A stretch of DNA of 64,000 bases from Nonomuraea polychroma (GTDB lineage: Bacteria; Actinomycetota; Actinomycetes; Streptosporangiales; Streptosporangiaceae), in assembly GCF_004011505.1 (NCBI RefSeq), contig NZ_SAUN01000001.1, positions 2,232,001-2,296,000 on the forward strand. Reading direction: 5' to 3'. Shown here piece by piece: positions 45,396 through 54,408 of this stretch. Position numbers and translations under genes: made by a program. Below the pieces are notes generated by a model that was not told where the DNA came from, did no database searches, and saw only the letters and a program-made list of their open reading frames with translations. The number at the start of each line of letters is the position of its first letter. Position 1 is the first letter of the stretch.

Positions 45396-46093
45396 ACCTT
45401 CACCCAGTCGACGTACATCGACACGGTGGCCGGCGTCGAGGCGTCCCGGCAGCGGGGCTCGCACACCACGTCGTTCTGCAGCGCCAGGCCCATCCGGCCG
45501 CCGTCGGGCACGTACGCGCCGCGGTAGTCCCACACCTTCCTGCCGTCCAGCCAGAACGTCAGCCGCCCCGGCAGCCAGTCCACGGCCACCGTGTGCCAGC
45601 GGGTGAAGTCCGCCCGCAACTGCCGCTGGGCCTGGCCCTGACCGCCGTGCACGAAGATGCCGCCGCCCTGCCGCTTCGGGTCCACGATCTCGGCGAAGTT
45701 CACCTCGGCGTAGCCGCCGCCCTGGCCCTGCGCCGTCGGCCACAGCAGTGCCACCGGCGTGTAACCGGCGCCCGCCTCGGCCCGGAACCTGACCTCCCAC
45801 CGGCCGTACTTCTGCGCGTGCCGGGTGGCCACGCCGCCCGACAGGTCCTTGCCGCCGTACATGCCGCCCTTGAGGCGCAGCACGCCGTTCGACACGCTTG
45901 CCGCCCGGCCCGTGCGGGGATTCCGCTCGGCAGTGGGGGAGTGGTAGATCATCCACTTGGCCGTGTTGATGGACGAGCCGTTGAAGTTCTCGACGAGGAC
46001 GGGGGCGCCCCACGTGTGTGCTTGCGCGGTCTGGGGAAGCGCGGCGACGCTCAGGAGCGCCGCCGCGGCCGTGATCGAACTGCGTCTGAGCAT
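45380..46093 (-). CDS. Secreted glycoside hydrolase family 16 protein
   Basis: A 237-residue exported protein. Signal peptide ITAAAALLSVAALPQTAQA is cut near residue 25. The GH16 jelly-roll shows FNGSSINTAKWMIYHSPTA, RWEVRFRAEAGAGYTPVALL, then YAEVNFAEIVDPKRQ and WHTVAVDWLPGRLTFWLDGR. The usual catalytic E-[IL]-D-x-x-E appears as EVNFAE, with Asn instead of the middle Asp. It likely acts on beta-glucan or a related polymer, or has lost activity. Start at 46093 (GGGGCGC upstream); ATG 46102 is an alternative. Confidence 0.85.
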   Translation of the reverse strand: MLRRSSITAAAALLSVAALPQTAQAHTWGAPVLVENFNGSSINTAKWMIYHSPTAERNPRTGRAASVSNGVLRLKGGMYGGKDLSGGVATRHAQKYGRWEVRFRAEAGAGYTPVALLWPTAQGQGGGYAEVNFAEIVDPKRQGGGIFVHGGQGQAQRQLRADFTRWHTVAVDWLPGRLTFWLDGRKVWDYRGAYVPDGGRMGLALQNDVVCEPRCRDASTPATVSMYVDWVKVYKPS

Positions 46094-46115
46094 GCGCCCC
46101 ATAGAAGCAAAAATT

Positions 46116-47546
<1,431 letters not shown>

Positions 47547-47583
47547 GCGCGCCACCCTCGCACACGCCGCCCGTTCCGGCCAC

Positions 47584-47616
47584 GGAAAAACGGCCCCGGC
47601 AGAGCCGGGGCCGTTT
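47584..47616 (-). terminator. Strong rho-independent terminator
   Basis: AAACGGCCCCGGC (47588-47600) and GCCGGGGCCGTTT (47604-47616) make a perfect 13-bp stem with a 3-nt loop. On the minus strand it ends in a TTTTT run (complement of 47586-47590), 12 bases after the glycosyltransferase stop codon. Confidence 0.9.
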
Positions 47617-47627
47617 CGCGGAGGGGG

Positions 47628-48731
47628 TCAGGCGCAGGCCGCCTCGTAGACCCGTACCAGCTCCTGGCTCACCCGCTCCCAGGAGTAACGCGAGCGGGCC
47701 CGGTCGGCGCCCGCGTACCCGAGCGCGGTCCGCAGGGTCGGGTCCCACAGCAGCTCGCGGGCCAGCCGCGCGGTACGCGCCGGCCGGTCCGGCGGCACGA
47801 GCAGGCCGGTGACGCCGTCGATGACCGAGTCCAGGTGGGCGCCGACGGCCGAGGCGATCACGGGCACGCCGCAGGCCATGGCCTCCAGCGCGACGATCCC
47901 GGTGACGGCCTCGCGCGGCACCGACACCACGGCGTCCGCGCTGCGCATGAGCTTCGGCACCGCCGGCCGCTTCACCTGGCCCAGCAACGTCACGCGGTCG
48001 GCGACGCCGAGCTGCTCGGCCAGGGCGCGCAGCCGGCGCGCGTCCTTGTCGTTCTCGAGGTCCTCGGGCTCGGGCCCGCCGGCGATGACCAGCTCGACGT
48101 CGGAGAGCCCCTGCAGCGCCCGCACGATGGTGGGCGCGCCGCGCTCCGGCGTGAGCGGGCCGACGTGCAGCAGCCTCTTGCGCGAGCCGCGGGTGGCAAC
48201 CGGGCCGCGCCGCTGGAAGCGCTCGGTGTCGACGCCGTAGGGGACGATCGCGATGTTGCCGCGCGGCACGCCGAGCCGGATGAGCGCCGACTCCTCGTCG
48301 CCCGAGCCGGCGATGACCGCGTTGGCCCTGCGGCCGAGCGCCCGCTCCACGTCCTGGTGCTCCGCGTCGACATGGTGGAACGTCTGCGTGACGGGCACCG
48401 CCAATCCCTTGGCGCCGGCCACGGCGGCCAGCCCCCAGGTCCAGGTATGGGCATGGATCACATCAGGACGGTCTTGGCTCCATCGCCGCATCAAGGTGTC
48501 GCCGAGGTCGTTGAGGTACGGCACCACGTCGTCGGCAGGAAGGTCCTTGGGCGGCCCCACCTCGAGCTGCTCCAGTGTGACCCCCGGGGCCACCCGCGTC
48601 TTGGGCTTGCCCTCGGCGTTGTCACGGCGGGAGTAGATGGTGACGTGGTGCTCGCGCCCCAGCTCGCGTGCGACGGCGAGGATGCGGTGGCGCTGGTTTC
48701 CCCCGGCGGATGCGACGATCGCGATATTCAT
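47628..48731 (-). CDS. Glycosyltransferase family 4/1
   Basis: A 367-residue GT-B glycosyltransferase. The N-terminal donor-acceptor domain opens MNIAIVASAGGNQRHRILAV and includes VIHAHTWTWGLAAVAGAKG. The C-terminal nucleotide domain has RLLHVGPLTPERGAPTIVRA, LVIAGGPEPEDLENDKDARR and the E-x7-E type site in SVPREAVTGIVALEAMACGV. It probably glycosylates a lipid or small metabolite. GAGGTG precedes ATG 48731. A SigF-type promoter lies upstream at 48805-48832 and a strong terminator follows, so it is a single-gene unit, plausibly induced under stress. Confidence 0.93.
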   Translation of the reverse strand: MNIAIVASAGGNQRHRILAVARELGREHHVTIYSRRDNAEGKPKTRVAPGVTLEQLEVGPPKDLPADDVVPYLNDLGDTLMRRWSQDRPDVIHAHTWTWGLAAVAGAKGLAVPVTQTFHHVDAEHQDVERALGRRANAVIAGSGDEESALIRLGVPRGNIAIVPYGVDTERFQRRGPVATRGSRKRLLHVGPLTPERGAPTIVRALQGLSDVELVIAGGPEPEDLENDKDARRLRALAEQLGVADRVTLLGQVKRPAVPKLMRSADAVVSVPREAVTGIVALEAMACGVPVIASAVGAHLDSVIDGVTGLLVPPDRPARTARLARELLWDPTLRTALGYAGADRARSRYSWERVSQELVRVYEAACA

Positions 48732-48804
48732 GGCACACCTCAGCAGCGTGGAAAGCGTTTAAGGTGTGCCTGCGTCTTAGGCACATAGGTCTACGTTTAC
48801 GACG

Positions 48805-48832
48805 ATACCCAGGTTTACGCCCTTCGCAAACC
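48805..48832 (-). promoter_or_regulatory. SigB/SigF-type promoter
   Basis: On the minus strand GGTTT (48832-48828), 17 bp, then GGGTAT (48810-48805). This matches the GGTTT-N15-17-GGGTAY consensus known for actinobacterial SigF-like sigma factors. It lies about 74 bp upstream of the glycosyltransferase ATG, and a SigB/SigF-type sigma gene is present at 52010-52780. Confidence 0.6.
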
Positions 48833-48840
48833 CCTACAGA

Positions 48841-50673
48841 TCAGACACCTCGGAGGGCGAACACCACGATCTCATCCCAAACCTGGCCGCCGGAGAACGC
48901 GTTCCGGTCCGACTCCACCGCCTTGACCACGGTGGACGGGGCCTGGCCCGCGCACCGGCCCAGCACGTCCGCCAGGCGCTCCTCGCCGTAGGGCTCGCCC
49001 CGCTCGTTCCTGGAGGAAATCAGCCCCTCCGAGTACAACACCAGCGTCTCGCCAGGGCACACCGTCAACGTCTGCACCTCGGTCTCCGCCTCGGGCGCGA
49101 TGCCCAGCGGCACGCCGCCGCCCGCCGCGTACCGCACCCCGCCGTCAGGCTGCAGCAGCATGGCGGGATGGTGGCCGGCCGACGACAGCCGGATCTCGCG
49201 ACCGCGTACGAACCCGGCGACTGCCATGACGAACATGCCGGTGCCCTGCGCCACCAGGGCCTCGTTGACCTTGCGCATCACCAGGTCGGGATCGGACTCC
49301 CAGACGCTCAGCACGCGCAGGCCGCCGCGCACCATGGCGCTGACCGACGCCGCCTCCTCGCCCTTGCCGGCCGCGCCGCCCAGCGCGAATCCCCACCCTT
49401 TCGCGATCGGGAACACGTCGTAGAACTCCGCGCCGACCGACGAGCCCGGGTGGTAGACGGCCGCCGCCTCGTAGCCGGGCACATCGGGCAGGCTGCGCGG
49501 CGCGACACTCGCCGACAGTGCGTCCGCGGCCCGCGACCGGCTCTGGTAGCTGCTCTGCGTGCGTACCGCCAGCCCCAGCTGCAGCCCCACCTCCTGGAAC
49601 ACGGCCAGGTCCGCCAGCGTGTACGGCTGCTTGTCGTGCGTGCGCACCAGCGTCAGGGCCCCGTCGCCGGTCCCGATCGGCACGCACACCATCGAGCCCG
49701 CCCCCATCGCGGTCAGCACGGGCCCGTCGGTGCAAAAGCCCAGCAGCGTCTCGTCGTCCACCATCTCCTGCACCACGCCGGAGCCCCGCTCCAGCACCTG
49801 CAGCACCACCTGGCTGGCTGCCGGGTCGGCCGCCTCGACCTGGCGTACGAGCTCGCCGACCGGATGGTCTTTCGGCCCCACGACGACCGACCGGCGCGGC
49901 AGCCCGTCGCGTACCAGGTCCGCGATCACCCAGTCCGCCCACTCGGCCGCCAGCAGCCTGGTCGCCCGCGCCACCGCGACGGGACGCAGCAGCGCCTGCT
50001 CGTCGAGCAGCAGCCTGCCCATTTTGACCAGCAGATCATGCCGCTTGGCCGCCGCGATCAGCAGCGCGCCGTCGGACTGCTCCGGGCGCCGCCCGCCCGG
50101 CTCCGGCAGCTGCACCTCGGTCGGCAGCGCCACGGCCGCCACCATCTGCTGCGGCTCGCCCGGCATGGTCAGCCGGGTCAGCGCCACCTGCACCGTGTGG
50201 GTGCGCCCCTGATGCGCCAGCCGGGTCTCGAACGCCGACGGCTGCCCGGTCTGCAGCACCGACGTCAGATGGGACCGGAACGCCGCCCGCCGCGACACGT
50301 CCACGAGCAGCGGGAACGAGCGGCCCACCAGGTAGCCGTCGGGACTGCCGAGCATGCGCGAGGTCTCCGGGTTGATCCGCCTGACCACGCCGCCGCCGTC
50401 CAGCACGATCACCGGCACGGGGAACGCCCGGAACACCTGGCGCAGCAGCTTCAGCTCCCGCTGCGCGCCGTCCTTCTTGCCCCCGGCCCGCTTGCCGCCT
50501 TTGCGCAGCTCCTCGCGGGCCTCGGCCAGCAGCTCCACCGCCGTGTCGAGCTCGGCGAGGGCGGCATCCAGGGTGGGCGCGAGGTCGGCGGGATAGGCGG
50601 TCCTCGCCTCACGCAGCGACGAGACGCGCCCGGCCAGCGCGTCCAGCGCGTGTTCGAGGTCCGGCATGGTCAC
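48841..50673 (-). CDS. PAS-GAF-SpoIIE protein with degenerate phosphatase site
   Basis: A 610-residue cytoplasmic sensor. A helical N-terminus with a Lys/Gly linker (RKGGKRAGGKKDG) precedes a PAS domain (LRQVFRAFPVPVIVLDGGGV). A GAF domain (VLTAMGAGSMVCVPIGTGDG) follows, then a SpoIIE/PP2C domain from about residue 390. Its metal-site motifs are altered: GAEFYD for GGDFYD, LGGAAGKG for GDVxGKG, YSEGLISS for TDGLxE, and DEIVVF for DDIxxx. Several catalytic Asp are replaced, so it may be a weak or pseudo-phosphatase. It adjoins the sigma/STAS/RsbW genes. The start lies upstream of a 60-bp gap shared with the ANTAR gene. Confidence 0.87.
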   Translation of the reverse strand: MTMPDLEHALDALAGRVSSLREARTAYPADLAPTLDAALAELDTAVELLAEAREELRKGGKRAGGKKDGAQRELKLLRQVFRAFPVPVIVLDGGGVVRRINPETSRMLGSPDGYLVGRSFPLLVDVSRRAAFRSHLTSVLQTGQPSAFETRLAHQGRTHTVQVALTRLTMPGEPQQMVAAVALPTEVQLPEPGGRRPEQSDGALLIAAAKRHDLLVKMGRLLLDEQALLRPVAVARATRLLAAEWADWVIADLVRDGLPRRSVVVGPKDHPVGELVRQVEAADPAASQVVLQVLERGSGVVQEMVDDETLLGFCTDGPVLTAMGAGSMVCVPIGTGDGALTLVRTHDKQPYTLADLAVFQEVGLQLGLAVRTQSSYQSRSRAADALSASVAPRSLPDVPGYEAAAVYHPGSSVGAEFYDVFPIAKGWGFALGGAAGKGEEAASVSAMVRGGLRVLSVWESDPDLVMRKVNEALVAQGTGMFVMAVAGFVRGREIRLSSAGHHPAMLLQPDGGVRYAAGGGVPLGIAPEAETEVQTLTVCPGETLVLYSEGLISSRNERGEPYGEERLADVLGRCAGQAPSTVVKAVESDRNAFSGGQVWDEIVVFALRGV

Positions 50674-50732
50674 CCTCTGACGCTACGCCACTCGGGATAT
50701 TGACTGCTATATGGGGGTAGAGCGTTATCGCT

Positions 50733-51452
50733 ATGGAATCGACCGCGATGATCACTCCCGGGCTCGCCCGTGACCTGGCCGCGCTGGGCCGGTTGGGCGA
50801 GGACACCTCGACGGAGAGCGTGCTGCGCAGGCTGACCACGGCGCTGGCGGCAGGCGTACCGGGCTGCTCGGGAGCCTCCGCCGAGCACTGGCGCGACCGC
50901 CGGGTCCTGGTCTCCGGCTCGCACAGCGAGCTGATCATTCTCGTCGAGGGCGAGCGCGAGCTGGGCGAGGGCCCGTCCGTCGAAGCCAGGAAGAGCGGCG
51001 CCCGCGCCTCCGTCACGGACGTGCTGACCGACAGCCGCTGGCCACGCTACGACGCGCTGGCCACCCGGTGCGGCGTGCGCTCGGTGCTGGTCGTGCCCAT
51101 CGACGTGGGGCCGGCCGACCTGGTCGTCGGCCTCTATTCCGTACGCCCTGGGGCGTTCTCGGCGCAGGGCGCCCACTCGCTCACCGACATGCTCACCGAG
51201 CAGCTCGGCGTGGCCATCGCCAACATGTCGGAGTTCGAGGAGGTGCGTACCGACGCCGCCCAGCTGCAGGCGGCCCTCGCCGGCCGCTCGGTCATCGACC
51301 AGGCCAAGGGCATCATCATGCAGACCAGCGGATGCACCGCGGAGGCCGCCTTCGAGGAGCTCCGCAGGATCTCCCAGCACCACCAGGTCAAGGTAGCCGA
51401 CCTGGCCAGGCTCCTGGTCGACGAGCACCAGCGCAAGTCACGCCGCTCCTGA
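50733..51452 (+). CDS. GAF-ANTAR RNA-binding regulator
   Basis: A 239-residue protein. The N-terminal GAF domain (about 20-165) includes ASVTDVLTDSRWPRYDALAT and VRSVLVVPIDVGPADLVVGL. A C-terminal ANTAR domain follows: LAGRSVIDQAKGIIMQTSGC and TAEAAFEELRRISQHHQVKV, with the conserved Ala-Lys-Gly and the three-helix pattern. ANTAR proteins bind paired hexaloop RNA hairpins to prevent termination. The gene is divergent from the degenerate SpoIIE sensor, 59 bp apart. The target RNA is unknown. Confidence 0.92.
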   Translation: MESTAMITPGLARDLAALGRLGEDTSTESVLRRLTTALAAGVPGCSGASAEHWRDRRVLVSGSHSELIILVEGERELGEGPSVEARKSGARASVTDVLTDSRWPRYDALATRCGVRSVLVVPIDVGPADLVVGLYSVRPGAFSAQGAHSLTDMLTEQLGVAIANMSEFEEVRTDAAQLQAALAGRSVIDQAKGIIMQTSGCTAEAAFEELRRISQHHQVKVADLARLLVDEHQRKSRRS

Positions 51453-51477
51453 GCGTCCGGCTGACTGCTGCCGGGCG

Positions 51478-51840
51478 TCAGCCGATGGCCGCGAGAGCGT
51501 CGTCGAGCGTGTCGTAGAGCGGCAGCCGCTGAGCCAGCCCCGTGATCCACATCACCTTGGACTTGGAGTATTCCACGCCGATCAGCGCGAACTTGGCGCC
51601 CGACGCGAGGCTGGTCTGCCAGTGGTGCACGATCAGGCCGAGCGCGCGTGAGTCCATGAACGTCACCCCCGCCAGGTCAAGGATCACATCGGAACCCGCC
51701 ATCGACAGGTAATCGGCGAACTGCTCGCGCGTGGTGGCGTCGAGCACGCCGTCGACTCGGATCAGGGTGATCCCATCGACGGTCGACGACGTCAGGCTCA
51801 GAGCCGCGGAGGGCCCGTTGCCGTTCTCCGGCATTGTCAC
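51478..51840 (-). CDS. STAS anti-anti-sigma factor
   Basis: A 120-residue STAS domain protein. The strand-helix core ITLIRVDGVLDATTREQFAD precedes the phosphorylation loop DLAGVTFMDSRALGLIV, with Ser in MDSRAL as the likely kinase target. It would bind the RsbW-like kinase when unphosphorylated and so release the sigma factor. It is convergent with the ANTAR gene (25 bp apart) and divergent from the sigma gene. Confidence 0.92.
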   Translation of the reverse strand: MTMPENGNGPSAALSLTSSTVDGITLIRVDGVLDATTREQFADYLSMAGSDVILDLAGVTFMDSRALGLIVHHWQTSLASGAKFALIGVEYSKSKVMWITGLAQRLPLYDTLDDALAAIG

Positions 51841-51944
51841 GCAGCAACCCTACTGTCACCGCACGAGGGAGGAATACTTCTGACGACACGGGGGACACTG
51901 GATCCGAAGTCCAGCAGCGGGCTTTCGTCTCGAGAGTAGAGCGA

Positions 51945-51987
51945 GGCGTGCCTCTGCATGGGCTTTTTCTGCTCGGCAGAGGCCGCC
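51945..51987 (+). other. Hairpin in the 5' leader of the sigma gene
   Basis: GGCG-T-GCCTCTGC (51945-51957) can pair with GCAGAGGC-CGCC (51976-51987), a 12-bp stem with one bulge and an 18-nt loop. It ends 22 bases before the ATG of the sigma gene, just upstream of its GAGGAG ribosome site. It could be a terminator of another transcript or a translational control element. Confidence 0.4.
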
Positions 51988-52009
51988 TGCGTCCATATGA
52001 GGAGCAGCG

Positions 52010-52780
52010 ATGGCTGTGCAGGAATACGTCCTCGAGGAGATGACAGCAGAAGAGCTCCTGGCCGAGATGGCCAGGGACGGCACACCGGACAGCCACAAGG
52101 AGCGGCTGCGCGAGCGCATCGTCGAGATGCACCGGCCGCTCGCCATGGAAATCGCCAGGCGATACCGCTATAGAGGCGAACCTTTGGAGGATCTCCTCCA
52201 AGCCGCGTATGTTGGCCTGATGAAGGCCGTCAACGGCTTCGACCCGAGCCTCGGGCACGCCTTCAGGGGCTACGCGGTCGTCACGATGACCGGCGAGGTC
52301 AAACGTCACTTCCGCGACCGCACCTGGGCCATCCGGGTGCCCCGCCTCTACCAGGAACGGCGTTCCGAGCTCAACAGGCTCGTCGCCGACCTCAGCCAGG
52401 ACCTCGGCCGGTCACCGACCGTGGCCGAGCTGGCCGCCAAGATGAACATCACCGAGGAGGACGTCCTGCTGACCCTCGACGCCTCCGCCGCCTACAGCAC
52501 GCTGTCGCTCGACGCGCCGCTCGGCACCGATGACGACGCCGCCTCCCTCGGCGACGTCATCCCCGAGGACGACGACACGTTGAGCACCATGGTCGACAGG
52601 GAAGCCGTCAAACCCCTCATCGACGCGCTTCCCTCGCGCGAGAAGCACATCCTGTTGCTACGGTTCTTCGGCAACATGACACAGGCCGAGATAGCGGCCG
52701 AGTTCGGGATCTCCCAGATGCACGTCTCGCGCATCCTCCGCAAGGTCCTCGACCAGCTGCGCACCGAGCTGGTCGGCTGA
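52010..52780 (+). CDS. RNA polymerase sigma factor, SigB/SigF subfamily
   Basis: A 256-residue group 3 sigma factor. Region 2 contains YRYRGEPLEDLLQAAYVGLM and DPSLGHAFRGYAVVTMTGEV. Region 3 holds PRLYQERRSELNRLVADLSQ and the region 4 helix-turn-helix is MTQAEIAAEFGISQMHVSRI. GAGGAGCAGCG precedes ATG 52010. It directs stress or developmental transcription, probably from GGTTT/GGGTAT promoters such as the one at 48805-48832. The RsbW-like kinase gene follows 16 bp downstream. Confidence 0.95.
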   Translation: MAVQEYVLEEMTAEELLAEMARDGTPDSHKERLRERIVEMHRPLAMEIARRYRYRGEPLEDLLQAAYVGLMKAVNGFDPSLGHAFRGYAVVTMTGEVKRHFRDRTWAIRVPRLYQERRSELNRLVADLSQDLGRSPTVAELAAKMNITEEDVLLTLDASAAYSTLSLDAPLGTDDDAASLGDVIPEDDDTLSTMVDREAVKPLIDALPSREKHILLLRFFGNMTQAEIAAEFGISQMHVSRILRKVLDQLRTELVG

Positions 52781-52796
52781 GAAGAAGGTTTGCCGG

Positions 52797-53210
52797 GTGA
52801 ACGAGGACGTCGAGCCTCCGTCGGGCTACACGAGCCCGCCACCCGGCGCGCCCGTGCGACGGCTGCGGTTCCGGCTGCCGGATCTGCCGCGGGTCCGGCA
52901 GTTCGCCGAGGACGAGGCCCGCGACGCCGGCATGGCCGAGGAGGCCGTCGGGGACTTCGTCATCGCCGTCAACGAGGTCGCCACGAACGCCGTCACCCAC
53001 GGCGCCGATCACGCCGTCCTGCGCACCTGGACGGTGAGCGGGGACCTGGTCGTCGAGGTGCACGACGAGGGCTCCTGGAAGCCGGGGCCGGTGCCGGGCG
53101 CCGTGGGCGGCATGGGCCTGTGGGTGGCCCGCCTGCTGTCGTCCGACCTGACCCTGCGCGTGGGCAACGGCGGCAGCACGGTGATCATGCGCTTCCCCGG
53201 CAAGGACTGA
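52797..53210 (+). CDS. RsbW-like anti-sigma factor (HATPase)
   Basis: A 137-residue GHKL ATPase. The N box is VIAVNEVATNAVTHGADHAV, the G1 box is VEVHDEGSWKPG, and the G2 box is AVGGMGLWVARLLSSDL. It would bind the sigma factor and phosphorylate the STAS protein on Ser. GTG 52797 follows GAAGAAGG. It is short for RsbW (about 160), but all boxes are present. The end of the gene is duplicated downstream (53219-53257). Confidence 0.9.
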   Translation: MNEDVEPPSGYTSPPPGAPVRRLRFRLPDLPRVRQFAEDEARDAGMAEEAVGDFVIAVNEVATNAVTHGADHAVLRTWTVSGDLVVEVHDEGSWKPGPVPGAVGGMGLWVARLLSSDLTLRVGNGGSTVIMRFPGKD

Positions 53211-53257
53211 GCATGGGTCACGGTGATCATGCGCTTCCCCGGCAAGGACTGAGCATG
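53177..53257. repeat. Tandem duplication of the anti-sigma gene 3' end
   Basis: Bases 53177-53215 recur exactly at 53219-53257: 39 identical bases with a 42-bp period. The unit spans the last eleven codons, the TGA and the following GCATG. The second copy lies outside the reading frame's end. Confidence 0.9.
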
Positions 53258-53259
53258 CG

Positions 53260-53290
53260 TCCGCCGCCGCCGGATACCGGCGGCGGCGGA
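53260..53290. terminator. GC-only hairpin after the anti-sigma gene
   Basis: A perfect 14-bp inverted repeat, TCCGCCGCCGCCGG (53260-53273) and CCGGCGGCGGCGGA (53277-53290), with a 3-base ATA loop. No T-run follows. Probable end of the sigma/anti-sigma transcript. Confidence 0.65.
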
Positions 53291-53355
53291 TCCCGGCGGG
53301 CCAGTGCCGCCTGCAGTTGTGACCATCGGCGGGCACGACCCCGCCGATCGTCATG

Positions 53356-53553
53356 TCATCGGCGGGCTCGGCCTCGCCAGTTGCTGTAACCGGTGCGGAT
53401 GCCGGCCGTGCCGACCCCTGCCTGATGCAGGGCCAGCAGGCACAGCCCCAGCAGCGCGAACGTCATCCCCGAGAATCCGCCGGGGATGCTCACGCCGATC
53501 AGGTCGAGCAGGAAGCCCAGCCCGAAGATGATCGCTGCCACTATCGCGAGCAT
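53356..53553 (-). CDS. Small two-span membrane protein
   Basis: A 65-residue protein with two hydrophobic segments, LAIVAAIIFGLGFLLDLIGV and MTFALLGLCLLALHQAGV, joined by a short Gly/Ser loop, and a basic tail NWRGRARR. Similar tiny proteins are common and uncharacterised in actinomycetes. It lies 6 bp downstream of the low-complexity gene on the same strand. Function unknown. Confidence 0.75.
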   Translation of the reverse strand: MLAIVAAIIFGLGFLLDLIGVSIPGGFSGMTFALLGLCLLALHQAGVGTAGIRTGYSNWRGRARR

Positions 53554-53559
53554 GTCATG

Positions 53560-54402
53560 TCACCTCGATCCCTCGCTCTGGTGGCCCGACGCCTGGGACG
53601 TCGTCTGCGTGCCCTGCTGCGTTCCGGACAGGGCCAGCAGGCGTTCCAGGACGTTCCTGTAGTCGCGCAGCGCCAGGCGCAGCTGCTCGGTGTCGGAGGA
53701 CTCGGCGTCCTTCCAGTGCTCGCGCAGGGCGTTCGTACGACTGGTGAGGCTGCTGGTGAGCGTCTCCACCACCTCGCCCACCAGGCCGTCGGCGCGTCGC
53801 ACGGCCTCACCCGGGTCGTCGACGAAGGCCGTCTGCAGGTCGCGCCAGCGTGCCTGCACCTCAGCGGGGTCCTGATCGAACAGGACGACGTCTTCAGGCG
53901 CGGCGTGCTCCGGCGCGTGAGCCGACTCGGGCTCTGGCTCTGGCTCCGGTTCCGGCTCGGGACCGGGCTCCGGCTCGGCCAGCATGTCACCGCCGGTCCC
54001 GGCGTACGGATCCCGATAGGCGGTCTCGTCGTCGGCGGGCACGGCACCGGGAACGGGAGCCGCCACAGCACCGGGAACAGGGGGCGCGGCACCGGGGACC
54101 GGCGTCGTGGTCTGCCCGCCCCGGGCGAGTTCCTCCTCGTCGGCCAGGTCGCCGCGGGCCTGCCGGCCAGGCTCCTCGTCCGCTTGGCCGACCGCACCAG
54201 GCTCACCGCCACGCGAAGCCTCGTTCGTCTCGTCAGCACGCTGACCGACGTCACCAGCACGCTCATCGGCGTACGGATCGGTCCGCTCGTCAGCGCGCGC
54301 GTCGGCGTGCTGATCGGTCCGCTCGTCAGCACGCTCACCGGCGTGCTGATCCGAAGGCTCGTCAGCGCGTTGCGACGGCACTTTCAGCTCGTCGCCGCTC
54401 AT
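53560..54402 (-). CDS. Low-complexity acidic protein with C-terminal helical domain
   Basis: A 280-residue protein with no membrane span. The N-terminus is charged, with 12-residue repeats of the ADERTDQHADARADERTD type. It then becomes Pro/Ala-rich and ends in an EP-dipeptide run (about 150-163). The C-terminal domain (about 175-265) is ordered, with WRDLQTAFVDDPGEAVRRAD and LRDYRNVLERLLAL. That domain resembles the C-terminal half of the next upstream gene, including W-x-x-[LV]-Q-x-x-F-V-D-x-P-G-x-A-V, so the two are paralogues. Role unknown. Confidence 0.78.
   Translation of the reverse strand: MSGDELKVPSQRADEPSDQHAGERADERTDQHADARADERTDPYADERAGDVGQRADETNEASRGGEPGAVGQADEEPGRQARGDLADEEELARGGQTTTPVPGAAPPVPGAVAAPVPGAVPADDETAYRDPYAGTGGDMLAEPEPGPEPEPEPEPEPESAHAPEHAAPEDVVLFDQDPAEVQARWRDLQTAFVDDPGEAVRRADGLVGEVVETLTSSLTSRTNALREHWKDAESSDTEQLRLALRDYRNVLERLLALSGTQQGTQTTSQASGHQSEGSR
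54270..54377. repeat. 36-bp tandem repeats in a low-complexity gene
   Basis: Units at 54270-54305, 54306-54341 and a diverged third from 54342 share a 36-bp period. They encode the 12-residue Asp/Glu/Arg repeats at the N-terminus of the preceding gene. Confidence 0.8.
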
Positions 54403-54408
54403 ATCGTG

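Noticed and set aside
54225..54377. Repeats resembling a CRISPR array
   Set aside because: The 36-bp units are directly tandem without spacers, lie inside a coding frame and encode a 12-residue repeat; no cas genes are present.
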